In this document: positions 8,191 to 17,133 of the stretch, in pieces
Position numbering within the stretch: the first letter of the stretch is position 1
Layout of the letters: each line of letters opens with the position of its first letter
Assembly: GCF_947493125.1 (NCBI RefSeq)
Contig: NZ_CANLQB010000003.1
Span: 1 to 64,000, forward strand
Direction of reading: 5' to 3'
DNA: 64,000 bases
DNA from: an uncultured Roseobacter sp.
Lineage (GTDB): Bacteria; Pseudomonadota; Alphaproteobacteria; Rhodobacterales; Rhodobacteraceae
Position numbers and translations under genes: made by a program
The notes under the pieces: model-generated
Told to the model about the DNA's origin: nothing
Seen by the model: the letters and a program-made list of their open reading frames with translations, nothing else
The model's database searches: none

Positions 8191-9378
8191 GTGCATCGCC
8201 TGCACAGGTCGCTGTTTGCGGCCCTTGCTATCATTTTCACTACTGACTCTGCTTGGGCGATCGACGTCAAGGCGGCGGTCCTGCGCATCGACTATCCGAC
8301 TTTGCTGCCGATCAGCCGCTATGATCTTCCCCCGGACGATCTTGGGTTTGGCGGCGCCGCGCTCGCGGATGAGGACAACGGCACGACGGGTGGCTTTCTT
8401 GGACACACCTATGAGACGACCACCGTGGCGGTTCCACCGGAAGAGGCCGACGCCGCGATGGCACAAATCCTCGCCGACGGTATCAAGCTGGTGGTTCTTC
8501 AGTCCCGCAAGGAAGACCTGCTGCGCCTGACAGATCAGGCGGCGGAGGCGGGCGCATTGGTCTTCAACGCGCGTGCGCCAGAAGTAGAGCTGCGGGATGC
8601 GTCCTGCCGCGGAAACCTGCTCCACACCGCACCCTCGCACGGCATGAAAGCGGACGCCGTGGCCCAGTTTGCCGTGTGGAAGAAATGGACGGAGTGGTTT
8701 CTGATTTCGGGCTCGAACCCGGAGGACGTCGCGCTGGCGGAAGCCTACCGCAAGGCCGCGCTCAAGTTCGGGGCGGAGGTTGTCGAGGATCGCACCTTCG
8801 ACGACACAGGCGGCTCACGGCGCACCGATTCCGGCCATGTGATGGTCCAGCGCCAGCTGCCTGCCTTCACCCAGGATGCGGATGACCATGATGTGGTGAT
8901 CGCCGCGGACGAGACCGACTATTTCGCGCGCTATCTGAGCTATCACCTCTGGACGCCGCGGCCCGTGATGGGCTCGGGCGGTCTGGTGCCCACAAGCTTC
9001 CATGGGGCGCACGAAGCCTATGGCGCCACGCAATACCAGACCCGGTTTGAGGCGCTGACCGGGCGTTATGCGCGGCCCGAAGACTACAACGTCTGGCTCG
9101 CCCTGCGGGTGGTCGGCGAAGCGGTGACCCGGGCGAATACCGCCGAGCCTGATGGCGTGCGGGATTATGCGATCTCGGATGAATTCGAGCTGGCCGCCTT
9201 CAAAGGGCAGAAGGTCACCTTTCGCGACTGGAACGGCCAGCTACGTCAGCCGATCCTGCTCTATGACGGCATGATAACGGTCAGCGTGAGCCCACAAGAA
9301 GGCTTCCTGCACCAAAGCTCACCGCTCGACACGATGGGTCTCGACCGGCCCGAATCGAGCTGCACCGCCTTCGACTAA
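8191..9378 (+). CDS. ABC-type binding protein of the PQQ alcohol dehydrogenase system
   Basis: A 395-residue secreted protein of the periplasmic binding protein type I fold. The GTG at 8191 was chosen because GGGGAGG lies eight bases upstream and a signal peptide (HRLHRSLFAALAIIFTTDSAWA) follows; the open frame extends to an ATG at 8137. It matches in style the binding protein found with PQQ-dependent alcohol dehydrogenases, including the early segment KAAVLRIDYPTLLPISRYD. Homologous proteins in methylotrophs have been tied to lanthanide uptake clusters, which is only an analogy here. A propeller gene follows 13 bases later. Confidence 0.8.
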   Translation: MHRLHRSLFAALAIIFTTDSAWAIDVKAAVLRIDYPTLLPISRYDLPPDDLGFGGAALADEDNGTTGGFLGHTYETTTVAVPPEEADAAMAQILADGIKLVVLQSRKEDLLRLTDQAAEAGALVFNARAPEVELRDASCRGNLLHTAPSHGMKADAVAQFAVWKKWTEWFLISGSNPEDVALAEAYRKAALKFGAEVVEDRTFDDTGGSRRTDSGHVMVQRQLPAFTQDADDHDVVIAADETDYFARYLSYHLWTPRPVMGSGGLVPTSFHGAHEAYGATQYQTRFEALTGRYARPEDYNVWLALRVVGEAVTRANTAEPDGVRDYAISDEFELAAFKGQKVTFRDWNGQLRQPILLYDGMITVSVSPQEGFLHQSSPLDTMGLDRPESSCTAFD

Positions 9379-9391
9379 TCGGAGATACGAA

Positions 9392-10363
9392 ATGAAATCA
9401 TTTTTATTCTCGACTGCTCTGGCCGCGCTGCTTGCCGTCCCGGCCTACGCGGGAAAGGCGTTCATCTCGAACGAGCGCGGCAACACGATCACCGTGGTGA
9501 ACACTGAGACCTGGGAGGTGGAAACTGAATTCTTTGCGGGCAACCGGCCGCGGGGCATCACCACGAGCCCCGACGGCAGCGTCATCTATGTTTGCGCTTC
9601 CGACGACAATCTGGTGCGGGTCTTCGATGCCACCACCTATGAGGAGCTGCCCAGCCTGCCGTCCGGACCGGACCCGGAGCTCTTTATCTTGGAGCCCTCC
9701 GGCAAGCGGCTCTACATCGCGAATGAAGACGACAATCTGGTGACCGTCGTCGATACCGAGACCCGTATGGTCCTGGCCGAAGTGCCGGTGGGTGTGGAGC
9801 CCGAGGGGATGGGGATGAGCCCGGATGCGAAGTTCGTGGTGAATACCTCGGAAACCACCAACATGGCGCATTTCATTTCCACCGAGGACTACAAGATCAA
9901 GCATAACATCCTTGTGGACCAGCGCCCGCGCTACGCGCATTACACGGCAGACGGCAAACGGCTCTTTGTGACGTCTGAAATCGGCGGGACTGTGTCGGTG
10001 ATGGATATCGCCGAGGACGGCGCGCCAACGGTGGTCGGCAAGATCAGCTTTGAGGTGGCGGGCGTTCAACCGGAGTGGCTGCAACCCGTAGGTGCACGAG
10101 TGACGGCTGATGGCACCCGGCTCTTCGTGGCGCTGGGGCCCGCAAACCGAGTCGCGGTGATCGACGCGCAAAGTCTTGAGGTGCTCGACTACATCCTCGT
10201 TGGACAGCGGGTCTGGCAGCTCGATTTCACGCCGGATGAGAAGTACCTTTTGACCACCAATGGCAACTCCAACGACATCACCGTGATTGATGTGGAGAAG
10301 GAACAGGCCATCAAATCCATTCAGGTCGGACAACAGCCCTGGGGCGTTGTGGCCATCGACTGA
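9392..10363 (+). CDS. PQQ-dependent catabolism-associated beta-propeller protein
   Basis: A 323-residue secreted YVTN-type propeller (signal peptide ends AYAGKA). Blades include ITVVNTETWEVETEFFAGN, VRVFDATTYEELPSLPSG and VTVVDTETRMVLAEVPVG, and the last blade closes with IKSIQVGQQPWGV. This is the propeller type that pairs with the binding protein just upstream in PQQ alcohol dehydrogenase clusters. It may dock the binding protein, the dehydrogenase or a ligand. It is distinct from the propeller at 6089-7033. Confidence 0.86.
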   Translation: MKSFLFSTALAALLAVPAYAGKAFISNERGNTITVVNTETWEVETEFFAGNRPRGITTSPDGSVIYVCASDDNLVRVFDATTYEELPSLPSGPDPELFILEPSGKRLYIANEDDNLVTVVDTETRMVLAEVPVGVEPEGMGMSPDAKFVVNTSETTNMAHFISTEDYKIKHNILVDQRPRYAHYTADGKRLFVTSEIGGTVSVMDIAEDGAPTVVGKISFEVAGVQPEWLQPVGARVTADGTRLFVALGPANRVAVIDAQSLEVLDYILVGQRVWQLDFTPDEKYLLTTNGNSNDITVIDVEKEQAIKSIQVGQQPWGVVAID

Positions 10364-10395
10364 AACACGCAAGGACAATCGGAGAGAGAGAACGG

Positions 10396-10833
10396 ATGAA
10401 AAAACTGATGACAGCTGCGGCGCTTGCGATGATGTGCAGCCCGGTTATGGCAGGCCCCCTGTGCGACGATCTGGGCTTTGCGGGCCTTCTGGCCAAGTGC
10501 AATCGCGGTGAGGACATCCCGCTGACCCTCGCGTCCGGTCAGCCGCTCGGAGAGGATGTGGTCCTGCAGTCCGGCGCTTACTACACGCTAGTGGTCACAG
10601 CGGACGGCTCGGCGGAACTGGCCATCGAAGGGCCAAGCTTCTTCCGGGCGATCTGGATGAACGAAATCGTCATCAACAAGATCGAGATCCGCCCCATGGC
10701 TATCGACAGCATCGAGTTCGACAAGGCTGGAGTGGCCGAGCTGTCCTTTATCGCGATCAAACCCGGCAGCCACACCATAAAGATCCCTGGCTCGACCGGC
10801 GAGACACAATCCATGACCATTTCCATACAGTAA
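10396..10833 (+). CDS. Secreted protein of unknown function in the xox block
   Basis: A 145-residue protein with a clear signal peptide (MKKLMTAAALAMMCSPVMAG) and a ribosome site GGAGAG just upstream. The mature part has two cysteines near its N-terminus (CDDLGFAGLLAKC), then an all-beta C-terminal half ending in AELSFIAIKPGSHTI and ETQSMTISIQ, which looks like an immunoglobulin-like or cupredoxin-like sandwich without recognisable copper ligands. No family could be named. It is co-directional with, and 32 bases from, the propeller gene. Confidence 0.7.
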   Translation: MKKLMTAAALAMMCSPVMAGPLCDDLGFAGLLAKCNRGEDIPLTLASGQPLGEDVVLQSGAYYTLVVTADGSAELAIEGPSFFRAIWMNEIVINKIEIRPMAIDSIEFDKAGVAELSFIAIKPGSHTIKIPGSTGETQSMTISIQ

Positions 10834-10844
10834 CCTCGGAGCAC

Positions 10845-11099
10845 ATGATGAAATACATCCTCACCTTGACCGCCACCGCCCTTATCTCTGGCCCGGCCTT
10901 GGCCGAAGCGCACCTCGATGCTCAGACCATCGAGAAGATCGAAGCGATGCTGACGTCCATCGAATGCCAGATGGACCCGGATGATATCGAAGTAGAAGAC
11001 GACGGCTACGACCTTGATGACGTGATCTGCAAGGGCGGCAACCAGTTCGACATCAAGCTCGACAAGGACCTCAACGAGGTCAGCCGCCGGGCGGAGTAG
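10845..11099 (+). CDS. Small acidic secreted PepSY-like protein
   Basis: An 84-residue protein with a signal peptide ending near ALAEAH (residue 22). The mature part is strongly acidic (MDPDDIEVEDDGYDLDDV), has two cysteines that could form a disulfide, and ends with FDIKLDKDLNEVSRR, a pattern like a PepSY domain. It begins 11 bases after the preceding gene. The acidic cluster could bind cations, which is notable beside a lanthanide enzyme, but it does not fit an EF-hand loop. Confidence 0.7.
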   Translation: MMKYILTLTATALISGPALAEAHLDAQTIEKIEAMLTSIECQMDPDDIEVEDDGYDLDDVICKGGNQFDIKLDKDLNEVSRRAE

Positions 11100-11126
11100 C
11101 GCCAAGACCGAGAGAGGATCAGCGCC

Positions 11127-12092
11127 GTGCGTTTAATCCATGTGATTTCGATAGTGCTGATGTCATTGGCAGCACCCAGCCTTGCCAATGACCTTCCGAC
11201 CATCCGGGCCGCCGTGCTCAAGATCGGCACGGTCAACTGGGAACTCGCGACAATCACCGAAAACGGGCTGGACCGGGCGAACGGCTTCGTCCTCGAGGTC
11301 CAGCCCTTCGCTGACAACAGCGGCACCCGCATCGCCGTGGAAGGTGGCCAGGCCGACATGGCCGTGGCCGACTGGATCTGGGTCGCCCGCCAACGCGCGG
11401 CGGGCAAGGACTATGTTTTCATCCCTTACTCTAAGGCGGTGGGCGGCGTGGTCATCCCCGCCAGCAGTTCGGCCGAAACGCTGGCTGACCTCGCGGGCGG
11501 CAAGATCGGCATCGCGGGTGGGCCGCTCGACAAGTCCTGGCTGATCCTGCGCGCCTATGCGCAGCAGAAATACGATATGGATCTGAAGTCCGAGACCGAG
11601 CAGGTCTATGGTGCGCCGCCCCTCATCTTCAAATCCACCATGGGCGAGGAATATGCAGGGTCGATCAACTTCTGGCACTTTCTGGCTAAGAACAAGGCCG
11701 CTGGGATGCGGCAGCTGATCTCGGTGGAAGAGGCGGGCCAGGCGCTTGGCCTCGACACCAACACCCCGCTGCTCGGCTACTATATGAAAGAGAGCTTTCT
11801 CGCCGATCATCCGGGCTTGGAACAGAGCTTTTTCGAGGCCAGCCGCGCCGCCAAGGACAAACTTGCAGGCTCGGAGGATGCTTGGGTGTCCATACGTCCC
11901 CGTATGAATGCCGCAACCGATGCACAATACGACCAGCTCAGAGCCGACTGGATCGCAGGCATCCCTGATCGCGCGCCGGTCGATGAGGCCGCCGCCGACA
12001 AGATGCTGAGCCTGATGAGCGATCTGGGTGGCCCGGAGCTTGTCGGCGGGGCCACATCTATCCCCGCTGGCCTTTTTGCCGATGTAAAGTAA
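11127..12092 (+). CDS. NitT/TauT-type ABC transporter substrate-binding protein
   Basis: A 321-residue periplasmic binding protein with a GTG start and a signal peptide ending near SLAND. Segments such as ANGFVLEVQPFADNSGTRIAV and GQADMAVADWIWVARQRAAG are typical of the family that feeds nitrate, sulfonate, thiamine-precursor and related transporters. It is followed 10 bases later by its permease and then an ATPase. The ligand is unknown; its location at the end of the xox block suggests something needed by methanol oxidation, such as a metal complex or a cofactor precursor. Confidence 0.84.
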   Translation: MRLIHVISIVLMSLAAPSLANDLPTIRAAVLKIGTVNWELATITENGLDRANGFVLEVQPFADNSGTRIAVEGGQADMAVADWIWVARQRAAGKDYVFIPYSKAVGGVVIPASSSAETLADLAGGKIGIAGGPLDKSWLILRAYAQQKYDMDLKSETEQVYGAPPLIFKSTMGEEYAGSINFWHFLAKNKAAGMRQLISVEEAGQALGLDTNTPLLGYYMKESFLADHPGLEQSFFEASRAAKDKLAGSEDAWVSIRPRMNAATDAQYDQLRADWIAGIPDRAPVDEAAADKMLSLMSDLGGPELVGGATSIPAGLFADVK

Positions 12093-12101
12093 CATCGCCC
12101 G

Positions 12102-12851
12102 ATGCAGGCTGCGCGGCTCACACCTCTTCTCTCTCTCGCTGGGCTGCTCTCGCTGTGGGTCGTGGCGGCCGTTCTCACGGACGATGCTCAGATCCTGCCA
12201 AAACCCTGGCAGCTGGGGCCGCTTTTCCTCCAGGAAGCAGGTTCCGGCGAGCTGTGGAGCCATCTTTTGGCGACGATCATCCGCGTGCTCTGGGCGTTCG
12301 GCTTAGCGATGACACTCGGCACCCTGCTGGGCCTCATCATGGGCCGCTCCCCGCGCACGAATGCTTGGCTGGACCCATGGCTCGTCGTGTTCCTCAACCT
12401 GCCAGCACTGGTGCTGATCGTGCTGTGCTATCTCTGGATCGGGCTCACCGAGGCCGCAGCGATCATCGCGGTGACGCTCAACAAGGTGCCCAATGTGGCT
12501 GTGGTGATCCGCGAAGGGGCCCGCGCCCTCGACCCCGATCTCGACGCCATGGCGCAGGTCTACAAGATGCCATGGCTTTCGCGGATGCGGCATGTGATCT
12601 TCCCGCAGCTTGCGCCCTTCATCGCTGCCGCCGCGCGCTCCGGCGTCGCCGTGATCTGGAAGATCGTGCTCGTGGTCGAGTTTCTGGGGCGCTCGTCTGG
12701 CATCGGCTTCCAGATCCACCTTTACTTCCAGCTCTTCGATGTCGCTATGGTCCTCGTTTATGCCTTTTCATTCATCTGTGTGATGCTGCTGGTAGAATGG
12801 CTCCTGTTGCAGCCGTTTGAGCGCAGCACGCGACGCTGGAGAACAGCGTGA
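12102..12851 (+). CDS. ABC transporter permease, NitT/TauT type
   Basis: A 249-residue membrane protein with about six membrane segments. The cytoplasmic coupling loop reads EGARALDPDLDAMAQVY, the EAA-type motif contacting the ATPase. It sits between the binding protein and the ATPase, and its stop overlaps the ATPase start by four bases (GTGA). It forms the channel of the importer encoded at 11127-13495. Confidence 0.88.
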   Translation: MQAARLTPLLSLAGLLSLWVVAAVLTDDAQILPKPWQLGPLFLQEAGSGELWSHLLATIIRVLWAFGLAMTLGTLLGLIMGRSPRTNAWLDPWLVVFLNLPALVLIVLCYLWIGLTEAAAIIAVTLNKVPNVAVVIREGARALDPDLDAMAQVYKMPWLSRMRHVIFPQLAPFIAAAARSGVAVIWKIVLVVEFLGRSSGIGFQIHLYFQLFDVAMVLVYAFSFICVMLLVEWLLLQPFERSTRRWRTA

Positions 12852-13495
12852 TCGAGGTCAATATTGAGTCGAAGGCGTTTGGCAGCACACCCGTGCTTGG
12901 ACCAATTCGTTTTGGTGTGAGGGCAGGTGAAACAGTTGCTCTGACCGGCCCGTCCGGGATCGGGAAATCGACAGTTCTGCGAATTCTGGCTGGGATTGAC
13001 GAGCAGTTTGAAGGCACGATTACCCGGCCAGACGAGGTGGCTTTCGTCTTTCAGGAGCCAACGCTACTGCCATGGCGATCCGTTCTCAAAAACATATTGG
13101 TGCCGCATCCTCGACTGACGCCGCAACAAGGACATGAGGCGTTGAAGAGCGTCGGACTGGAAGACAAGGCAGAGTTCTTTCCCAATCAGTTGTCATTGGG
13201 ACAGCAGCGCAGGCTGTCTCTCGCCAGGGCCTTTGCGCGGACGCCCGAACTTCTGATCATGGATGAGCCATTTGTATCCTTGGACGCGGAGACTGCGGAC
13301 GAGATGATGAGGCTGACTGAGAAACTCATAGTTGCACATCAGCCGGCCGCACTGTTCGTGACACATGATCGGCGAGAGGCGGAAAGACTGGCTGATCGAG
13401 TAATTCTTCTGGAGCATAAGCCCACCGGCGCAGAGATTGCCCGGGATGGCAATGAGGTGACTGCAGCGGAAATCGATGGTGTTGGTCCGGGATAA
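12848..13495 (+). CDS. ABC transporter ATP-binding protein, NitT/TauT type
   Basis: A 215-residue ATPase with Walker A GPSGIGKST near residue 34, a Q-loop in FVFQEPTLLPW, the signature LSLGQQRRLSLARA, Walker B LLIMDEPFVSLD and the H-loop LFVTHDRREAERLAD. It is slightly shorter than the usual 240-260 residues of this group. The signature LSLGQ departs a little from LSGGQ. It powers the importer with the two preceding genes. Confidence 0.9.
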   Translation: MIEVNIESKAFGSTPVLGPIRFGVRAGETVALTGPSGIGKSTVLRILAGIDEQFEGTITRPDEVAFVFQEPTLLPWRSVLKNILVPHPRLTPQQGHEALKSVGLEDKAEFFPNQLSLGQQRRLSLARAFARTPELLIMDEPFVSLDAETADEMMRLTEKLIVAHQPAALFVTHDRREAERLADRVILLEHKPTGAEIARDGNEVTAAEIDGVGPG

Positions 13496-14144
13496 GGTCA
13501 GCGTGCACATGTATTCGAAAACGCTTTGGATTGTGGGAAAGCGTGGAGCTCCTCCGACGAAAGCCGGCTGATTGGTGCCCCCTGGCCGTCGCGCTGTTTT
13601 CCTTGGCTCACCATTCAAGCAAACGCGGAGTATTCAGCACCCTCGTTGCAATGATTGATCAAAGGTGAACGGTCTAGATGAGCACGGCCCTGCGTATCAT
13701 GCGACGCATCAAGCGCCACCGCTCAGAGCCAATGAGTGAACCGACTGCCCGCCAATTCGGTCTGCACGCGACCGACGTGTGCCGGTGAGGTTGGGAGCTC
13801 TTTGCGGTAACGACCGGAGGTTTGCCCGGCATGAATGTTGGCCGTGAAGACCGGTACAGGCGTATGCGGAGATGATCCGCCACGCGGTTCAAATACTCCT
13901 GGGGAGTGGGCTGGATCAGAAAACCTCTCCGGTCCGCAGTCGCCAGTTTGTTCGCTCATGTGTCAGCTATTTTGTGGGTTTTATGGCCCATGTTGTTGAA
14001 ACCTAAACGCCGGTTGGTCAGCATCAGCAAAACGACATCCAAGTGCGAGATTTGCGAACTGGGTGTCTTTGACAAAGCGATCCAAGCGCGCAATCATCTG
14101 AGTACAAATCCTTTTTTTGGGGGGCGAAGGTTTTGCAAAGCCAT
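13496..14144. other. Intergenic stretch without a convincing gene
   Basis: About 650 bases between the ABC operon and the dehydrogenase gene. Short open frames exist on both strands but none has a ribosome site plus a recognisable protein. A 7-bp inverted repeat, ACGCTTT/AAAGCGT, at 13521-13544 may mark the end of the ABC transcript. A run of seven T and six G lies at about 14112-14124, just before the next gene. Confidence 0.5.
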
Positions 14145-15191
14145 ATGAATGCTGTGAGATGTGATGGATTTGGCGGACAGCACAGATTCATCAATGACGT
14201 GCCAGTGCCCGAACCCGGGCCCGGTGAGGTTCTTGTCCGCGTTGACCTCTCCGGGATCTGCGCTGCGGACCGCGCCATGTACGATGGGACCGGGCCCTGG
14301 GAACTGAATTTCCCTTTCATCCCGGGGCATGAATTCACAGGCACTGTGGTCGCCTTGGGAGAGGGGAGCGGTGCGCGCCACGGTGTATCGGAAGGCGACC
14401 GTGCAGTGGCCGAGCTCAATATCACCTACGGCAATGACTTCTTCCGTCAGCGGGGGCTCTATCATTTGTCCGACCGAATGGATGTGCTGGGTGCGACCTT
14501 GAACGGGGCGTGGGCTGAATACATGCTCTATCCGGCAGATGCGGTGGTTCACAAGGTTCCTGCGCCGTTGAGCGACGCCGCGGCCTGTTACGCCGAACCG
14601 CTCGCCAATGCGATCCATGGTGTCGAACGCGCCAGTATTCAGTTTCAGGATGTCGTTGTGGTCTCGGGCGCGGGTCCGATTGGCATGGGCATGCTTCAGG
14701 CTGCGCGACTGAAGTCTCCCCGGACGCTGATACTGGTGAACCCGGGGGCGCCAAAACGGGAGCTTGCCCTGTCGCTGGGTGCGGATATGGCCTTCGCGCC
14801 CGACGACCCGAAGCTGCGTGACGCCATCGGCGATCTCACCGGAGGGCGCGGTGCAGATGTGTTTTTGGAGGCTTCCGGCCAGACTGCTGCTTTCAGCGTG
14901 GGACTGGAGCTTCTGCGCAAGCGCGGCACACTTGTCGTCTTCGGTGTCTACAAGGAACCCGCAACAGTGGACTTGAATGTCTTTGGTGAGTTCAAGGAGC
15001 TCAATATCCTGGGCGGTCATCTGGCGCCCTTCACCTATGCGACAGCGCTGGATCTCATGGCGCGCGGACTGATTGACGGGGATGCTTGCGTCACGCACAG
15101 ATATCCATTGGAGGCCTTCAAGGAGGCGATCAAGCGCACACCGCAGGATGGTGAAGTACAGATCAAAGTTGTTCTGGATCCAAGCAGTTAG
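14145..15191 (+). CDS. Medium-chain (zinc-type) sugar/polyol dehydrogenase
   Basis: A 348-residue dehydrogenase (TTG 14133 is an alternative start). The catalytic zinc ligands are visible: Cys in SGICAADR, the GHEFTG histidine and the glutamate in YAEPLANA. The nucleotide-binding motif is GAGPIGMG. The structural-zinc loop, normally with four cysteines, reads ELNITYGNDFFRQRGLYHL and has none. It is related to threitol, sorbitol and similar polyol dehydrogenases. Its stop overlaps the stop of the ABC permease coming from the other side, and it probably oxidises the imported sugar or polyol. Confidence 0.83.
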   Translation: MNAVRCDGFGGQHRFINDVPVPEPGPGEVLVRVDLSGICAADRAMYDGTGPWELNFPFIPGHEFTGTVVALGEGSGARHGVSEGDRAVAELNITYGNDFFRQRGLYHLSDRMDVLGATLNGAWAEYMLYPADAVVHKVPAPLSDAAACYAEPLANAIHGVERASIQFQDVVVVSGAGPIGMGMLQAARLKSPRTLILVNPGAPKRELALSLGADMAFAPDDPKLRDAIGDLTGGRGADVFLEASGQTAAFSVGLELLRKRGTLVVFGVYKEPATVDLNVFGEFKELNILGGHLAPFTYATALDLMARGLIDGDACVTHRYPLEAFKEAIKRTPQDGEVQIKVVLDPSS

Positions 15192-16162
15192 CGCATTTTT
15201 CGCTGCGCCACCGCCAGAGCCAGCGCAGACACGAGGATGATCCCCGACAGGGCGTCCTTGACGTTGAAATTCAAGCCCATCAGGTTCAGTCCGTTGACAA
15301 CCATGCCGAGAAAGAGAACGCCGGCAATCGTTCCGAGGACATTGGGGCGCCCCCGCGGGTGCAAAGCGGCACCGATGAAAACGGCGGCAATCGCGTCGAG
15401 GAGGTATGAGAAGCCTGAAAGTGGCGTGAACATGCGAATGGATGCAGCCGCGATCAATCCGCCGATGGCGCAGGTCATCGCCGCCACAATGTAGCTCGCG
15501 ATCAGGACGCGGTTTACCCTGATACCGGCCACGATCGAGGCCAAGCGTTGCATACCCATGGCGTGGATGCGTCGCCCGTGGATGGAACGCTCCAGAACCA
15601 GAAAGTAGATCACGCAGAGCACGGCGGCGACAATGACCTCGACGGGTACGCCGCCGATATCTCCCATGGCCAGGTTCCGAAACTCATCCGGCATCCGCCT
15701 GTGTGAGATCGGTCCGCCGCCATTGGTAAAAATACGCTGAACCGAAGAGCCGATAAAGAACGTGCCCAAGGTTGCCATGAACGGGCTGATGCGCAACCCG
15801 ACAACGAGAATGGCGTTCACGATACCTACGATAGAGCCGCCCGAGACCCCGAGCGCCGCGGCTGTGATCCAGTCCGCGCCGTAGCTCTTCATCGCGACGA
15901 TGGCGAACGCGGCGCCGAAATCGAGCGCGATGCCGACCGACAGGTCGATACCTCCCGTGGCGACGATGAGTGTCATGCCGAGGGCGACAATGAGCAGGAT
16001 TGCTGAACCCTCGACTATGTTCAGCAGGTTTCCGCCCTGAAGGAATACCGGGTTCCAGGCGGCGAAGAACACAAAAAACGCAAAGAACGCCAAGAGAAAT
16101 CCGAACCTGACGAACAGATGTCGCAGCAGCGACGATGACCGGTTGGAGGTAAGCTCCGTCAT
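15188..16162 (-). CDS. Sugar ABC transporter permease (RbsC/YjfF type)
   Basis: A 324-residue membrane protein of the ribose/galactofuranose permease family, with about eight to ten membrane segments. ATGGIDLSVGIALDFGAA is the conserved GxDLSVG motif of this family. It overlaps the first permease gene by four bases (ATGA), and with it forms a heterodimeric channel. It is the last gene of the leftward importer operon and converges on the dehydrogenase gene. Confidence 0.88.
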   Translation of the reverse strand: MTELTSNRSSSLLRHLFVRFGFLLAFFAFFVFFAAWNPVFLQGGNLLNIVEGSAILLIVALGMTLIVATGGIDLSVGIALDFGAAFAIVAMKSYGADWITAAALGVSGGSIVGIVNAILVVGLRISPFMATLGTFFIGSSVQRIFTNGGGPISHRRMPDEFRNLAMGDIGGVPVEVIVAAVLCVIYFLVLERSIHGRRIHAMGMQRLASIVAGIRVNRVLIASYIVAAMTCAIGGLIAAASIRMFTPLSGFSYLLDAIAAVFIGAALHPRGRPNVLGTIAGVLFLGMVVNGLNLMGLNFNVKDALSGIILVSALALAVAQRKMR

Positions 16163-17133
16163 CGGCGGCCCCGCTGCGCCAAAGCGCCAAAGGCTACGAC
16201 CGCCAGGATCAAGCTGCCTTTGATGAGACCGGTCCAGAATACGTTGACACCCATGGATTTAAACCCAATCGAGATGGCAGCCACCAGCACGGCGCCAAGA
16301 ACGGCACCCCAAAGTGTGACGACCCGGCGGCCCGAAAAGGCGGCGCCCAGAAAGGTGGCCAATACCATCTCGAGCATGAGATTGTTCTCGACGCCAGGTG
16401 ATGAGCCTGAGCCGCGGGCCAAAACAAAGAAACTCGCGATGAACCCGGTTGTCGCTGCCAAGATGAACGATGCTGATTGAAGCTTCTTGACATCAAGGCC
16501 AGATGTCTCTGCAGCATCCCGGCTGCCTCCAACGGCCTGCATGTTCAGGCCAATACGGGTGCGATGTGCCAGGTGGTAGAAGCTGAGCGCGATCAGCGCG
16601 ACAATGGGGATGCCCACCGGAACGCCTGCAATCTGCCCGTCGCGCAGCCACAATATGACCGGATCGCTGACGTTGATGCGGCGACTGGAGGTGACCACGT
16701 TATTGACGCCGACGACTGCGACGAACATGGACAGCGTGGTCAGGAGAGGCGTCATGCCTATTCTGGTGACAAGCAATGCGTTGATTGCGCCAACCAGCAG
16801 GGCGGCCCCTGCCGCAAGGGCCACTGCCACGGGCAAGCTTCCGTTCGTCGCCAGCCATTGTGCGATGATCCCAGCGCACAGGACCGCCGTCGCCGGGATG
16901 GACAGGTCTATGCCACCGGAGACGACATCGTCGCCCCCCGCCATCACAACGAAAGCCAACCCCATGCAGATGATAACAACAGGCAGACTTTGATTGAGGA
17001 TGAGCTTGAAGCTGAGGAGACTGAAGAAGTTGTGCGCCTCGAATGCGATATAGGCGAGCAGCAGCGCGAAGATGAGCAGGGGGGCCGTATCGACCAAACG
17101 AGACAGGCGACCGGGGCTACCATGTTCAGCCAT
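16159..17133 (-). CDS. Sugar ABC transporter permease (RbsC/YtfT type)
   Basis: A 324-residue membrane permease paired with the one at 15188-16162. The conserved motif is AGGDDVVSGGIDLSIPA, a variant of the usual GGIDLSVG. A cytoplasmic segment, AVGGSRDAAETSGLDVKKLQ, corresponds to the ATPase-coupling helix. It overlaps the ATPase gene by eight bases. Confidence 0.88.
   Translation of the reverse strand: MAEHGSPGRLSRLVDTAPLLIFALLLAYIAFEAHNFFSLLSFKLILNQSLPVVIICMGLAFVVMAGGDDVVSGGIDLSIPATAVLCAGIIAQWLATNGSLPVAVALAAGAALLVGAINALLVTRIGMTPLLTTLSMFVAVVGVNNVVTSSRRINVSDPVILWLRDGQIAGVPVGIPIVALIALSFYHLAHRTRIGLNMQAVGGSRDAAETSGLDVKKLQSASFILAATTGFIASFFVLARGSGSSPGVENNLMLEMVLATFLGAAFSGRRVVTLWGAVLGAVLVAAISIGFKSMGVNVFWTGLIKGSLILAVVAFGALAQRGRR

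Noticed and set aside
10972-11030. A lanmodulin-like EF-hand in the small acidic protein
   Set aside because: DPDD is present, but the Gly and ligand spacing of an EF-hand loop are missing; a PepSY-like fold fits better.
13674-13959. A transposase remnant in the gap before the dehydrogenase
   Set aside because: Short frames are present, but no transposase motif could be recognised.
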